DNA of 64,000 nt from assembly GCA_023459055.1 (NCBI GenBank), contig JAEWVR010000004.1, forward strand, positions 124,001 through 188,000, written 5' to 3'. The notes below the pieces were generated by a model. That model searched no databases. It saw only the letters and a list, made by a program, of their open reading frames with translations, and was not told where the DNA came from. Positions 54,379 through 63,693 of this stretch are shown here, piece by piece. The stretch is from Fibrobacterota bacterium (GTDB lineage: Bacteria; Fibrobacterota; Chitinivibrionia; Chitinivibrionales; Chitinispirillaceae). The position numbers and the translations under genes were made by a program. Every line of letters begins with the position of its first letter. Position 1 is the stretch's first letter.

Positions 54379-55287
54379 TTAATAAAATTCGATTGTCGGA
54401 ACGCGCCCGTGAATATCATTTGCTACCGCATACCGGTCAAAAACAGGCCTTAAACAGTTTGAATATTTTGAGAATCCTCTTCGGCGAAGTTGAAATTTTC
54501 TAACCAGATCAATCATCCACAGGGGCACATAGGATGTATAACACTTCAGCTCAAGGATAATACTGCACCCATCATCGTAATTAGTCTGGAAATCACTGGG
54601 GCACATACACTGCTCAACGGGAAATACATTGAATTCTGTCTGAGGCATATATCGAAGCGCTCTGTCAAAAGTCACCCGGGCATAATCATCCACATCAGAA
54701 ACAAATGCTTTGCGCATATACTGCACCAGAACGACAGGATTTGCACAATAGGTCTGCATCAGATTGAAAAAAAGTTCCTGATTTTTACGTTCTTTTTCAA
54801 TAGTACTGAAATGCATCGGTTTTAATGCTGAAGTTGACAACTCATTCAGGAATGTATCCTCGCATTTTGCTCTGAATTTTCGAATCGTATCACCCCGTCT
54901 TTGCTTTATTTCAAGAAAATATGGGGGAACCGGATTATCACCGTATGAACGGATTCTCATATTAAAACGATTTTCTGCTCTTGCTATCCTCTTTTTAATA
55001 AACAGAAATTCAGGTGTGTCAAAATAGAGGCTGTTTACCTTGTAATAGTTATCCGTTGCAACCGATTTTAATGAGAATGAATCATAGGAGCAATACGGTT
55101 TAATAAAGTCTACAATCGGATCCACCATAAATGATGGGATCGTGTACTTCAATTCGAAACGCTCGAGTACGCTTGGCGTTGAGAACTCTTTGACCCCACG
55201 CGGTTTATTCTCTTTTTCTGAAACAGATCCACTCTGTGATCCAGTCGGTTTTTCTATTGTTGCAGTAGAAAGTTCTTCGTTGGCCAT
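54379..55287 (-). CDS. VTC-domain polyphosphate polymerase
   Basis: 302 residues. The VTC fold is recognised by VLERFELKYTIPSFMVDPIV, NSLYFDTPEFLFIKKR, NRFNMRIRSYG, YFLEIKQRRGDTIRKFRAK, YVQYMRKAF-like VLVQYMRKAFVSD, RVTFDRALRY and IILELKCYTSYVPLWMI, giving the ring of basic residues that hold ATP and the growing polyphosphate. The protein is soluble and cytoplasmic. It is the last gene of CotH-DUF4956-HlyD-TolC-VTC and starts 34 bases inside the TolC-like gene. Confidence 0.85.
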   Translation of the reverse strand: MANEELSTATIEKPTGSQSGSVSEKENKPRGVKEFSTPSVLERFELKYTIPSFMVDPIVDFIKPYCSYDSFSLKSVATDNYYKVNSLYFDTPEFLFIKKRIARAENRFNMRIRSYGDNPVPPYFLEIKQRRGDTIRKFRAKCEDTFLNELSTSALKPMHFSTIEKERKNQELFFNLMQTYCANPVVLVQYMRKAFVSDVDDYARVTFDRALRYMPQTEFNVFPVEQCMCPSDFQTNYDDGCSIILELKCYTSYVPLWMIDLVRKFQLRRRGFSKYSNCLRPVFDRYAVANDIHGRVPTIEFY

Positions 55288-56534
55288 TTAATAAGCTCCC
55301 CGGTCATATCCAGTACCTGAATGTAGTTTCTGTAAAGACCATAAATGACATCAGTACGGTTTAACTGATTTTTAATGATATTTTCTTTGATCGATAATAA
55401 TACAAGAGGATCGGCACCTTTAAATTCAAGGTATTTTTTAAGTGATGCTTCAGCATCAACCTCAAGCTCTCTTGCCTTTAATATACGGTATTGAATGATA
55501 TAATATTTAAGGTCATTAATGTCTTCTGTAAATAAATACAGTAACTCTTCCTTAAATGTTTCATATTCATCTTTTGCCTTAATAATATCAGATTTACGTT
55601 TTACGACATCATGCGATCTCGTTGTTAAAATAGGTAATGTAATGCCAACTTCGAGTGAAAATGCATCATTAAGATTGTAGTCCTTTTCGTCGTTTCTCCT
55701 TTGTATCTGATCAAGGTGTTCACCGTTGTCATAGGCAAAACCTATATGGCTCAGATATTTCCTCGCTTCGGCTTTTTCGAGTTTATACCGTTCTTCCTCG
55801 ATATCAAGATCAATTTTATATTTCCTGATATGCACATTATCACTGTCAAGCTTAAATGTATTATTCTCAAGTTTATTCTCCACAAGAAGCAAAAGAGAAT
55901 CGACAGGAATAATACCTGAAGTATCAATTTCTGTAAAATCATGATCATTAAGCAGTGTTTTCAGTTTACTTGAAGCAAGATCTGCAAATTTCCGGCATTC
56001 CATATCTGAAGCCAGCGCTTTAAGATTATCGTTTTCTACTTTTATCAACTCGGTTATTTCAAATTTTGGATCAACTGTACTCAACTTTTCCATCACTTTT
56101 ATCTTATCAGCATACACATCCATCAACTCCTGATATAGCTTATGCTTTGACTCCTGCTCAAGAAGATCAATAATAGCCTGATAGCGGTCAGATAGTGTGC
56201 TTCCGATAACCAGTTGTGATTTGTGTTCACTTTTCTGGATCATTGCTTTTCTGTATCGTGCAGATGAAAATGTTTCTCCAATTCCCCGTAGCTGTAATTT
56301 CAGCGAATACTCAACATTATTTAAATCAAACGATTTCTCCTGAGCTTTTAATTCAATCTTGTCTATAAGCGGGATACCGGGAAACGTTCTTTTGATAAAT
56401 TTATGTTTCTCATCTTGTAACGAAACACGGCGGTCATCAACAGATGTCCTGATTATCCCGTCGATGGTGTAGCTCTTTCCAAAAGCTGCGACACTGCATA
56501 CCAGAATTAAAAAAAGCATATTTTTATTGTTCAT
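55254..56534 (-). CDS. TolC-like outer-membrane efflux protein
   Basis: 426 residues from ATG 56534, which gives a normal signal peptide (MNNKNMLFLILVCSVAAFGKS); an ATG at 56573 adds 13 residues. Long helices with the OEP layout follow: FSLEVGITLPILTTRSHDVVKRKSDIIKAKDEYE, LKYYIIQYRILKARELEVDAEASLKKYLEFKGAD, then NQLNRTDVIYGLYRNYIQVLDMTGEL. It would form an outer-membrane channel. The N-terminal half is more diverged than usual. Confidence 0.7.
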   Translation of the reverse strand: MNNKNMLFLILVCSVAAFGKSYTIDGIIRTSVDDRRVSLQDEKHKFIKRTFPGIPLIDKIELKAQEKSFDLNNVEYSLKLQLRGIGETFSSARYRKAMIQKSEHKSQLVIGSTLSDRYQAIIDLLEQESKHKLYQELMDVYADKIKVMEKLSTVDPKFEITELIKVENDNLKALASDMECRKFADLASSKLKTLLNDHDFTEIDTSGIIPVDSLLLLVENKLENNTFKLDSDNVHIRKYKIDLDIEEERYKLEKAEARKYLSHIGFAYDNGEHLDQIQRRNDEKDYNLNDAFSLEVGITLPILTTRSHDVVKRKSDIIKAKDEYETFKEELLYLFTEDINDLKYYIIQYRILKARELEVDAEASLKKYLEFKGADPLVLLSIKENIIKNQLNRTDVIYGLYRNYIQVLDMTGELIKWPTKNFLLQQ

Positions 56535-56614
56535 TGAAAGTCCCAAAAATAAAGAGTGTATCATTGTAATCATAATTCTCTATGTAATCCAGTACATCAT
56601 CTATAGTAGCTGTC

Positions 56615-57661
56615 TTACATGTTTATCGGAGTGATCATTACCCTTTCGCCAAGCAACAATTTGTTGGTTTCGGGAATCTTGACCTGAACCTCCCTTCCCC
56701 ACATGATCATTTCCGGGTATTTTCTCAACCGTATCGGGTACTCAACGATTCTTGAACCGACACCGATAACTTCGCCGTTGGTTATTACTTTTTTGACATC
56801 CTGAGAAGTCACCAGAACTTTTTGTCCGACATGAACCTGACTATACGTATTTTCGTGAATAAATCCTCTTACAAATGATGGTGCTGTTGCATGAAGAGTC
56901 ATAATGGTATCGAACTCATTGGCTTTTTCACCACTTTTATATGCAACAGACCCTATAACACCACTGATCTTTGCTGTTATAAAAAATTCCTTTTTTGCAT
57001 CCTGTAATAGCGTCAGCTCAACCTCACGCTGCCTGATCTGCTCTGTTAAGGGATCCCCGTCGAGTGATAATTCATCACGTGCCCTTGACATTGTTATTAA
57101 CGATGAATCATCAATTCTTTTTAGCTCCTTTCTCAGAAATTCGATCTTCGCTACTATCGGATTTTTTTTGGTAGCAGATTTATTATCTGCATTTGCCAAT
57201 TCCTTGTTAATACTCTTTAAATCAGTTAACAGTGATTGATTGACTTCATATTGAGACTCAAGTTCCTGCAATTCGGCTTTAATCGCTGCTTTCTTATCCT
57301 CAATTTCAAGTCTCTGCTGACGACGCTCTGAAATGGAAAGTTTTGAGAATGCATTTTTACGGGTTTTGTATTCTTCAATCTCATGAGCCAGCACAGCTAT
57401 TCTTGTGTCAATCTCCTGATTATTAAATCCCACATTAGTTACCTCAGCAAGCGTATCACCTTCATTGACTATCTGACCAGGAGAAACTCTGACATCTTTT
57501 ATCTCAACCGCACTCGGTACATTGACAACGATCTCCTTTGCGTCTGCAATACCGGTAAACTGCGTTGCTTCACTTCTCAGTCTTAAAGTTATCACAATCA
57601 GTGAAACAATAACTACAATCAATGCTGCATAAAAATATTTTATACTTCCGTTAGAATTCAT
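56615..57661 (-). CDS. HlyD/MFP-like periplasmic adaptor protein
   Basis: 348 residues. One N-terminal membrane segment (YFYAALIVVIVSLIVITLRL) is followed by half of a lipoyl domain (IVVNVPSAVEIKDVRVSPGQIVNEGDTLAEV), a long coiled coil (about 80-215, Lys/Glu-rich) and then the second lipoyl half and barrel (FFITAKISGVIGSVAYKSGEKANEFDTIMTL, VHVGQKVLV). It links an inner-membrane partner to the TolC-like channel. The gene ends 81 bases before the TolC-like start and begins 53 bases after DUF4956, in the same operon. Confidence 0.82.
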   Translation of the reverse strand: MNSNGSIKYFYAALIVVIVSLIVITLRLRSEATQFTGIADAKEIVVNVPSAVEIKDVRVSPGQIVNEGDTLAEVTNVGFNNQEIDTRIAVLAHEIEEYKTRKNAFSKLSISERRQQRLEIEDKKAAIKAELQELESQYEVNQSLLTDLKSINKELANADNKSATKKNPIVAKIEFLRKELKRIDDSSLITMSRARDELSLDGDPLTEQIRQREVELTLLQDAKKEFFITAKISGVIGSVAYKSGEKANEFDTIMTLHATAPSFVRGFIHENTYSQVHVGQKVLVTSQDVKKVITNGEVIGVGSRIVEYPIRLRKYPEMIMWGREVQVKIPETNKLLLGERVMITPINM

Positions 57662-57713
57662 TATGTCTTTTCCTATTGTAAATTTTCAGTTGTATAGTTC
57701 AAGATTTTTTATA

Positions 57714-58397
57714 TTACAATTCTACTGTTGTTTCCTGCAATAAAAGATTGACATCACGAACAGTCTTAAGATCACGTATCTGGTTGATAAACTCCTCCTT
57801 GATCCTGTCTTTCTTCATTTTGATATGGTACGCATAATCAAGACGGGTTCCCTGAGCCGTTTCCCTGATTGATATCAGCGCAACATTTGCACAATAATCT
57901 TTTAAGATATTTTCAAGCGACATTCTTGTTACCGAATCACTTTCTACATTGAACCGCAGCATTCCATCAAAGGATCGTGCCTGACCAAATGGAGAATAGT
58001 ACAGAAGAAATGCCACAGCACAGAATCCGAGCGTTCCGACAACTGCTATCGCATAACCGAAAACTCCGCATGAAATACCCGATGCAACAGCGGCAAAAAG
58101 GAAAATGATATCACGGGGATCCTTGAAATTTGTACGGAAACGAATAATTGCAAGTGCCCCTAAAATTCCAAGCCCACGCATAGGATTTTCGCCTATCGCC
58201 TGCATAAGTGACCCTGCAACAACAGCACTGAGAATCAGTGCCTGAATATAGTTTCGTGAGTAGGACAATCCTCTGAATGTTTTTTCGTATGTCAATGCCA
58301 CCAATGATGATAATGCAAATGATAAAAGTACTGTATACAAAATGCTAATAACTGATCCACTTCCTGCTGCGGTCTGAATTGTTAGAAAATCAAGCAT
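57714..58397 (-). CDS. DUF4956 membrane protein
   Basis: 227 residues with four to five membrane segments in the first 140 (for example ISILYTVLLSFALSSLVALTY, GLGILGALAIIRFRTNFKDPRDIIFLFAAVASGISCG) and a cytoplasmic C-terminal domain. The motif GALAIIRFRTNFKDPRD is the DUF4956 signature. Function unknown; members are often near VTC and CotH genes. Here it is the only inner-membrane multi-span protein of the operon, so it may be the transporter or anchor. Confidence 0.85.
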   Translation of the reverse strand: MLDFLTIQTAAGSGSVISILYTVLLSFALSSLVALTYEKTFRGLSYSRNYIQALILSAVVAGSLMQAIGENPMRGLGILGALAIIRFRTNFKDPRDIIFLFAAVASGISCGVFGYAIAVVGTLGFCAVAFLLYYSPFGQARSFDGMLRFNVESDSVTRMSLENILKDYCANVALISIRETAQGTRLDYAYHIKMKKDRIKEEFINQIRDLKTVRDVNLLLQETTVEL

Positions 58398-58519
58398 CGC
58401 CGATTTACTCCTTGTGTCTTATCTATTAAACAGTCTTTGCGTGATCGTTGTAACTGACCGCGCGTTCAAATATTCTTAACTTACAATTTATACTGATTAC
58501 TATCTTGTTTTAAAATTAT

Positions 58520-60085
58520 TTACCAGACAACAAAATGTGCCGATTGGCACTCGCTGCCAGTGTTTACCTTGATTGTGTAAAAACCATTTGCCAACCTGTT
58601 TGAAACACGTTTTGTCAGTATGCATTCACCATTTCCGGATTCATTATTACTAAACGAAAACACTTTTGCACCTTGTGCATTGAACACCGAGATGATAGCA
58701 GGATTATTTCCTGACAGATGATAGCGTATCGAAAGAACCGTTTCTCCGGCTGTTCCCGATGCCTGCACGGTGATTACCTTCCGATGTTTTATAGTCATGC
58801 TCAGCTGTTTCACTGGAAGATAGGTATCAATCTGTTTATTGAGATTGTCAATTCGTTTAGTTAAAAATGAACGCAATCCCGGAAGCGTAACCTTACCTGG
58901 TCCTTCTGCGATTGAAATATCATTGTCAACATTAGTCATAAACTGTGCATAGGTGGTAAGGCTATTGGAATCGACTGCAACTACAGGATCTATCAACGCT
59001 TTGTAAATGTCAATTTTTTCAGAAACTGCACTCAGACTTGCAGGCCCGTCAATCATCTGTTTGATATAGGAGAAATATACCAGTTTCAGTGAATCATTGG
59101 TAAGGAGCGTTTTCATAAGCGGACGCTGATCAAAATTACTTGTCACCGCGGCGTCAACGGTAGTTACATTCCATCCGTTGCTATATATACCAAATGCGAA
59201 ATTGAGATCCCACGGAATAAGCTTGAATTTGCCAGACGCAGAGTCATCATAAAGATAATAATTTCTGCCAGAACCGGTGTAACTGTCAAAGTTAGACAGT
59301 ACCATATTGAAAGCAAGATACCGCAGACAGTTATCAATATCAAGCATAGTTCCTACAACTGAAATAAACTCTGACGAATCGGTGTTGTTTAGTTTGTCGA
59401 GAAACGTTACAAGCGCAGACCAGTCATTTTGTTTTTCATTTGTCTGCAGTTCATAAAAGGTTGTATAATCATCCTGATTTGCAGTTGTATAATTGAGCGG
59501 AGCACCGTTGTCACTAGATTTATAAAGATTATACTTGTTAGAAGGAAATTTTCTTTTAAGGAATTTTTTGTCAACCTGTTCGACCTGTGTATACAACCCG
59601 ATCATTGAACCATCAATATAGATTTTTGCAAATGCAGCCCGTGGTGCCGGCATGTACTTGCCGATAATATCGTATGCAAGTTTTTCACGCATCTGTGTCG
59701 GATCTTTTATCGCATTACTGAAATTCAGTTTGCCAACACCAAAGAAGTTTTGTGACCGGTATTCATCGAACTTGAATTTAAATGGTTTTTTGGAGGTATT
59801 ACCTGATAATGAATATGATGAATTTCCTTTGTAACGAACGCCTACACTGTCAAGTATTATACTATCGTTGCCGTTTACATACACAAACCGTGCAGGGATG
59901 TACTGTTCTCCGTTGTCTTTATAATATTCAAGACTATCCTGCCAGTTATCACTATAAAAATGAAGATGATACTCATGGATTTTTGTATCATCGAAAATAA
60001 TTGCTGATGAATCGACTGCTGCGTTTGGCATTGTGAACCCGGCGATCAGGAACATTATTCCAAGCCCTGTTGTTACACTACGCAT
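58520..60085 (-). CDS. CotH-family secreted protein kinase-like protein with C-terminal sorting-like domain
   Basis: 521 residues from ATG 60085, chosen for GAGG 7 bases upstream and a proper signal peptide (GLGIMFLIAGFTMPNA); an earlier ATG at 60121 lacks both. The CotH domain spans about 25-410: VRYKGNSS, KKPFKFKFDEY, GLYTQVEQVDKKFLKRKF, GRNYYLYDDSASGKFKLIPWDLNFAFG. CotH proteins phosphorylate proteins outside the cell membrane. The last 85 residues (SIRYHLSGNNPAIISVFNAQGAKVFSF, RLANGFYTIKVNTG) look like an FCB-type sorting tail. First gene of the operon. Confidence 0.85.
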   Translation of the reverse strand: MRSVTTGLGIMFLIAGFTMPNAAVDSSAIIFDDTKIHEYHLHFYSDNWQDSLEYYKDNGEQYIPARFVYVNGNDSIILDSVGVRYKGNSSYSLSGNTSKKPFKFKFDEYRSQNFFGVGKLNFSNAIKDPTQMREKLAYDIIGKYMPAPRAAFAKIYIDGSMIGLYTQVEQVDKKFLKRKFPSNKYNLYKSSDNGAPLNYTTANQDDYTTFYELQTNEKQNDWSALVTFLDKLNNTDSSEFISVVGTMLDIDNCLRYLAFNMVLSNFDSYTGSGRNYYLYDDSASGKFKLIPWDLNFAFGIYSNGWNVTTVDAAVTSNFDQRPLMKTLLTNDSLKLVYFSYIKQMIDGPASLSAVSEKIDIYKALIDPVVAVDSNSLTTYAQFMTNVDNDISIAEGPGKVTLPGLRSFLTKRIDNLNKQIDTYLPVKQLSMTIKHRKVITVQASGTAGETVLSIRYHLSGNNPAIISVFNAQGAKVFSFSNNESGNGECILTKRVSNRLANGFYTIKVNTGSECQSAHFVVW

Positions 60086-60300
60086 CCGGTAACCTCTTAC
60101 CTTTTGAACCCATAACCACATTCTGGAAAACCTTTACATAGATCATTGACTACTTTAAATACATGCCGGGGGCACATGAAATGATTTTTCACAATCTTTC
60201 AACATATCAGTATCAGTACTACAATTATCAACTTTTTGATTATTGACATCCGCATCCGAACAAAACAGAGTGCCGTTACATTATTCAATTCTGCTATCGA

Positions 60301-61479
60301 TCATGGATACATCGGCAGACATAATTGAAAATACCTCCAGTCCGGATCGTACATATCCGCCCAATTTGTAAAAACAGAATCAGACGAACAGAATTTATTT
60401 TTAGAAATATCAAGATTTTGTAATTTCATATTTTGAAAACCCGATGGCATATTACTTATAAAATTGCTGTTAATATCAAGCGATTTAAGAGAACTTAAAG
60501 ATACAATACCAGATGGCAGAAATTTGAGTCCATTACTGTCAAGTTTCAGTGACTCAAGTTTCTGAAGCATGCCAATTGTCGGAAGTACCTCAAATATGCG
60601 TGTCAACCCCAGATCCAGAGTTCGCAGCTCGGTCAATGATTCAACATATTTTGACAAATAATATATTGGAATCCCGCGAAGATTAAGCCCGACAATACGG
60701 TTATTCTCTACCGTTGCAACCGCCCTGACATCAATACTATCCAGATGCATGTCATCCAGAGCTTTACGCATTATAATAGAATCGCATGAAAAATCACTAC
60801 ATGTATCCGGTGGTGGAGGCTTAAACCAGAAATCACCCATATATTTATAACTCTCATTAATATCAAACGTAAGTTCAAAACGATCCACCGGTTTTGTTTT
60901 CATAGTGTCCCAGAGTGCATAGGCACCAAAGTGCATAGTATGCCGCCCGCGGGGTAATCTCATTGAAAAGTAGCCATCGGTATCAGCTCTCCTGCTATAA
61001 TCGGTACCAAACACCTGAAGAAAACAATCAACACTGTCGATGCCATTTACGCGGACATTGCCATCAATTACCGCAAAAGGTTCCAGTTTGATAGACGAAA
61101 GCCGAATATCCCGTTCTGAATCGTTTATTGTGAACTGGTTCACTGCACCAATCAAATCATCTTTTGATATGTCAAGACAGTATTCATCAACCAGAATACT
61201 ATCAAAATAAAAAGAACCATCTGCGCCGGTTTTATTATCGCGAACATAATGTGATAACATGAATGATTCGCTGTTCAATGAATCAATTAAAAATATTGAC
61301 GGCCGGATTTTAACAACTGCATTTGCAACCGGTAATCCTGTACTATCAAGAACAATACCGGCAACTTTCCTCGAACTTACCTCAGTATCAGACCCGCCAC
61401 CGGCAACAGGTCCACTACATGAGATCAGTGTCAATGCTGTAAGCAAACAGCACAGGATATTGGTATAGTTAGTTATCAT
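60301..61479 (-). CDS. Lipoprotein with carboxypeptidase-regulatory-like head and leucine-rich repeats, coupled to TIGR02147 regulator
   Basis: 392 residues. I start at ATG 61479; a GTG one codon earlier also fits. A lipoprotein signal (CCLLTALTLISC) is followed by GGGSDTEVSSR and a carboxypeptidase-regulatory-like domain (VAGIVLDSTGLPVANAVVKIRPS, DGSFYFDSILVDEYCLDI). A second beta part follows, then from about residue 245 four to five leucine-rich repeats (SLTELRTLDLGLTRI, LQKLESLKLDSNGLKFLPSGIVSLSSLKSLDINSNFI). It starts inside the TIGR02147 gene (11-base overlap). The head matches that of the lipoprotein at 10701-11930; the tail is unrelated. Confidence 0.75.
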   Translation of the reverse strand: MITNYTNILCCLLTALTLISCSGPVAGGGSDTEVSSRKVAGIVLDSTGLPVANAVVKIRPSIFLIDSLNSESFMLSHYVRDNKTGADGSFYFDSILVDEYCLDISKDDLIGAVNQFTINDSERDIRLSSIKLEPFAVIDGNVRVNGIDSVDCFLQVFGTDYSRRADTDGYFSMRLPRGRHTMHFGAYALWDTMKTKPVDRFELTFDINESYKYMGDFWFKPPPPDTCSDFSCDSIIMRKALDDMHLDSIDVRAVATVENNRIVGLNLRGIPIYYLSKYVESLTELRTLDLGLTRIFEVLPTIGMLQKLESLKLDSNGLKFLPSGIVSLSSLKSLDINSNFISNMPSGFQNMKLQNLDISKNKFCSSDSVFTNWADMYDPDWRYFQLCLPMYP

Positions 61480-62311
61480 CACGAGGTATAGCCTTTTTAC
61501 TGATTGGAAACAGATTCATGGTAACCTGATAGACCTGTGATGGTTTATCATCGATTCGTGCAATTTCAAGAAGCTGAGAATACAACTCCCTGACCCTCAT
61601 TTTGAACAGTTCAAATGTTTCTTCCGATATCGAAAACGTCGCTGATTTCGACATTCTATCCGCAACCGGAACGGTATCATATGCTTTCATTGCTACAGTC
61701 AACATCTCCATCTGAAATTTTTCGATTACAAAAGAATCAATCCCGCTAACTCTGACTCTTAACAAACTCTGGGTTTGATGGTATAACCCCTGTTCGTCTT
61801 TTTCAATAAAACCCAGTCGTTCAAGCAGTGCAATCGACTTGCGTGCTTCTGCACCTCTGATCGGTGGAATAAGGAAAGCTGCTAATTTTTCAAAATCATC
61901 CTGAAAATCAAAAATTGTGACAACTTCACGTATAACGCTATGATACCAGGCACTGTAAAACTCATACCGGTCCTTATCGACCACTGCAATATCAATAGGC
62001 CTGCGTATCTCAATAAGCCTGGTATAGTACACCGTTTTTTCGGTAATTGATGACGCCTGATTGAAAAAAACAAGGTTTTCAAAATAGGCTGCTTCTTCCT
62101 GGGAATGCCCGATCGCCTGAGAAATTTTCAATATTGTCGCCTTTGTCAAGTTACGTTTTCCTTCTATAACATAGAAAAGAAACGATGGCGCTGCTATCCC
62201 TGCTTTTTGTGAGAAAGACTTATAGGAAAAATTCTTTAGCCTGGCTTTGTTTTCATTATAGAATTCCTTTAAATAGGTTCTATAATTCTGATGTGTAAAC
62301 AGATCTGCCAT
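61469..62311 (-). CDS. TIGR02147 family protein (second copy)
   Basis: 280 residues from ATG 62311; an earlier ATG at 62359 would add 16 residues and misalign it with its paralog. It begins LFTHQNYRTYLKEFYNENKARL, has the helix-turn-helix-like YKSFSQKAGIAAPSFLFYVIEGKRNLTKATILKISQAIG, the mid-block YYTRLIEIRRPIDIAVVDKDRYEFYSAWYHSVIREV, and RKSIALLERLGFIEKDEQGLYHQT, a winged-helix-like part. Similar in length to the copy at 9841-10701. It probably controls its own operon or others; unproven. Confidence 0.85.
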   Translation of the reverse strand: MADLFTHQNYRTYLKEFYNENKARLKNFSYKSFSQKAGIAAPSFLFYVIEGKRNLTKATILKISQAIGHSQEEAAYFENLVFFNQASSITEKTVYYTRLIEIRRPIDIAVVDKDRYEFYSAWYHSVIREVVTIFDFQDDFEKLAAFLIPPIRGAEARKSIALLERLGFIEKDEQGLYHQTQSLLRVRVSGIDSFVIEKFQMEMLTVAMKAYDTVPVADRMSKSATFSISEETFELFKMRVRELYSQLLEIARIDDKPSQVYQVTMNLFPISKKAIPRDDN

Positions 62312-62813
62312 TATATCTTGACCCCGAAAGCGCTGTAATGAAATTCCATAAATCTGCACTCATATAGATATATGTTTAAATAACGATTAGCATCCCCCAT
62401 ACTAACATCATAGTGAAAATATACCAACAATTGTCTAACAAAGACGGTTTTTTGTGTCCTCTATCAAAAAGTCACATTCTCTTTTGAGAACAGTTTTTAT
62501 CACAATCTGGAAAAAAATTTAAAATCTTAATCCTTATATATCAATAAATTATGATAGTTATGCAATTAAGTTGCTACTAAATTGTGTATTCCCGGGGTTG
62601 AAATCCTGAGAATGGAATCCTGAAAGCACAGCGTTACAATCAACTTATTGACTTATGATCAAACAAATCAACAGATCAATCAAGCACCACTGATTACAGC
62701 GCTTCCCCAGTCCTTTCAATTTATTACATATCAATTCAAAAACTTTGTTACAGCTCTTGCATCCTTGAAAATCAGATTACTAAACGACTTCATGTTTTGC
62801 ATAAACGATTATT
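62312..62813. other. Intergenic region, 502 bases
   Basis: AT-rich, upstream of the leftward TIGR02147 gene and downstream of the leftward VOC gene. It should hold the promoter of the regulator-lipoprotein pair, but no convincing -35/-10 pair was found. No RNA gene or large repeat seen. Confidence 0.4.
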
Positions 62814-63203
62814 TCAGATCGATATTTCCACGTAATTCCCCTCCGGATCCAAAATCACACTCTCATAATAACCATCACCGGTAGTCCGGGGTTCGCTCTC
62901 AATACGATACTTATCAGCACGCAAACGCTCTGTTAGACTATCGACCATTTCTCTGCTTCCCACCGAAAAGGCAACGTGTGCGATACCTTTCATAAACCCC
63001 CTTTTAGAAGGTTCCTTAACAATATCCAACCTGTTCATCAGTTCGATACGGGTTTCACTTCCCGTGAATTTAAGAAAATATGAAGAGAACCCTTCTTTAG
63101 TATTTACATATTTCTCACCGCTTACGGCATTAAAGTAATCAGCGTAGAAAGAACGCATTGTTTCCAGATCGTCAACCCACAGGGCGATATGTTCGATTTT
63201 CAT
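62814..63203 (-). CDS. VOC family (glyoxalase/bleomycin-resistance fold) protein
   Basis: 129 residues, two beta-alpha-beta-beta-beta units: MKIEHIALWVDDLETMRSFYADYF, then IAHVAFSVGSREMVDSLTERL and YYESVILDPEGNYVEI. Metal-ligand positions are present as His5 in the first unit, His in IAHVAF and Glu in YVEI, as in lactoylglutathione lyase-like members. The substrate is unknown. It has no partner gene. Confidence 0.88.
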   Translation of the reverse strand: MKIEHIALWVDDLETMRSFYADYFNAVSGEKYVNTKEGFSSYFLKFTGSETRIELMNRLDIVKEPSKRGFMKGIAHVAFSVGSREMVDSLTERLRADKYRIESEPRTTGDGYYESVILDPEGNYVEISI

Positions 63204-63269
63204 TGTAGAAATCGCTCCATTTTCTTAAGAAAGATATTTAACAAACCATATTAAAAAATAATTGGTTAC

Positions 63270-63548
63270 ATGAAGGTTCTCCAACCTGCCGAATACCCTG
63301 GTACGAATAAAAATGGAAACACGGTGTTTGTTGAGATGAAAAGTATTGACTGTTGTGAGTACCCGACTCCCCTGCTACCAGATCAATTGAGCCATGGAGG
63401 ACTTTTTACCATTATCAGAAACAACACCACTGATTCCGGTCGCGTTTCATTATGTCTTAACAAGAATGAAATTCATGCAGGTATTTATCTGATCAGAGTT
63501 TTACAAAATAATAATTCAGTTTTTACAAATCAATTCAGCTTGCTATAG
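63270..63548 (+). pseudogene. Probable orphan C-terminal sorting-domain fragment
   Basis: 92 residues without signal peptide or recognised domain, no ribosome site. The end, SGRVSLCLNKNEIHAGIYLIRVLQNNNSVFTNQFSLL, closely follows the FCB-type sorting-tail pattern (GxYxxRxxxxxxxxxxKFxL). It looks like the leftover of a longer secreted protein whose main part has been lost. A terminator follows (63582-63615), which fits a former gene end. Real small gene not excluded. Confidence 0.4.
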
Positions 63549-63581
63549 GCAATACTACAATCCATGGCTAGGTAAAGTGCA

Positions 63582-63615
63582 ATCCGGAACTAATTGGTTC
63601 CGGATATGCCTTTTT
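63582..63615 (+). terminator. Rho-independent terminator
   Basis: ATCCGGAAC (63582-63590) pairs exactly with 63597-63605, loop TAATTG, with T5 at 63611-63615 after a few bases. Confidence 0.65.
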
Positions 63616-63693
63616 GGTAATAAAAATTCAGTGTACTATGCATTGAAATACTCAACTGCTGTATAGTTAATGTTGACATAGTTAACACAAGAA

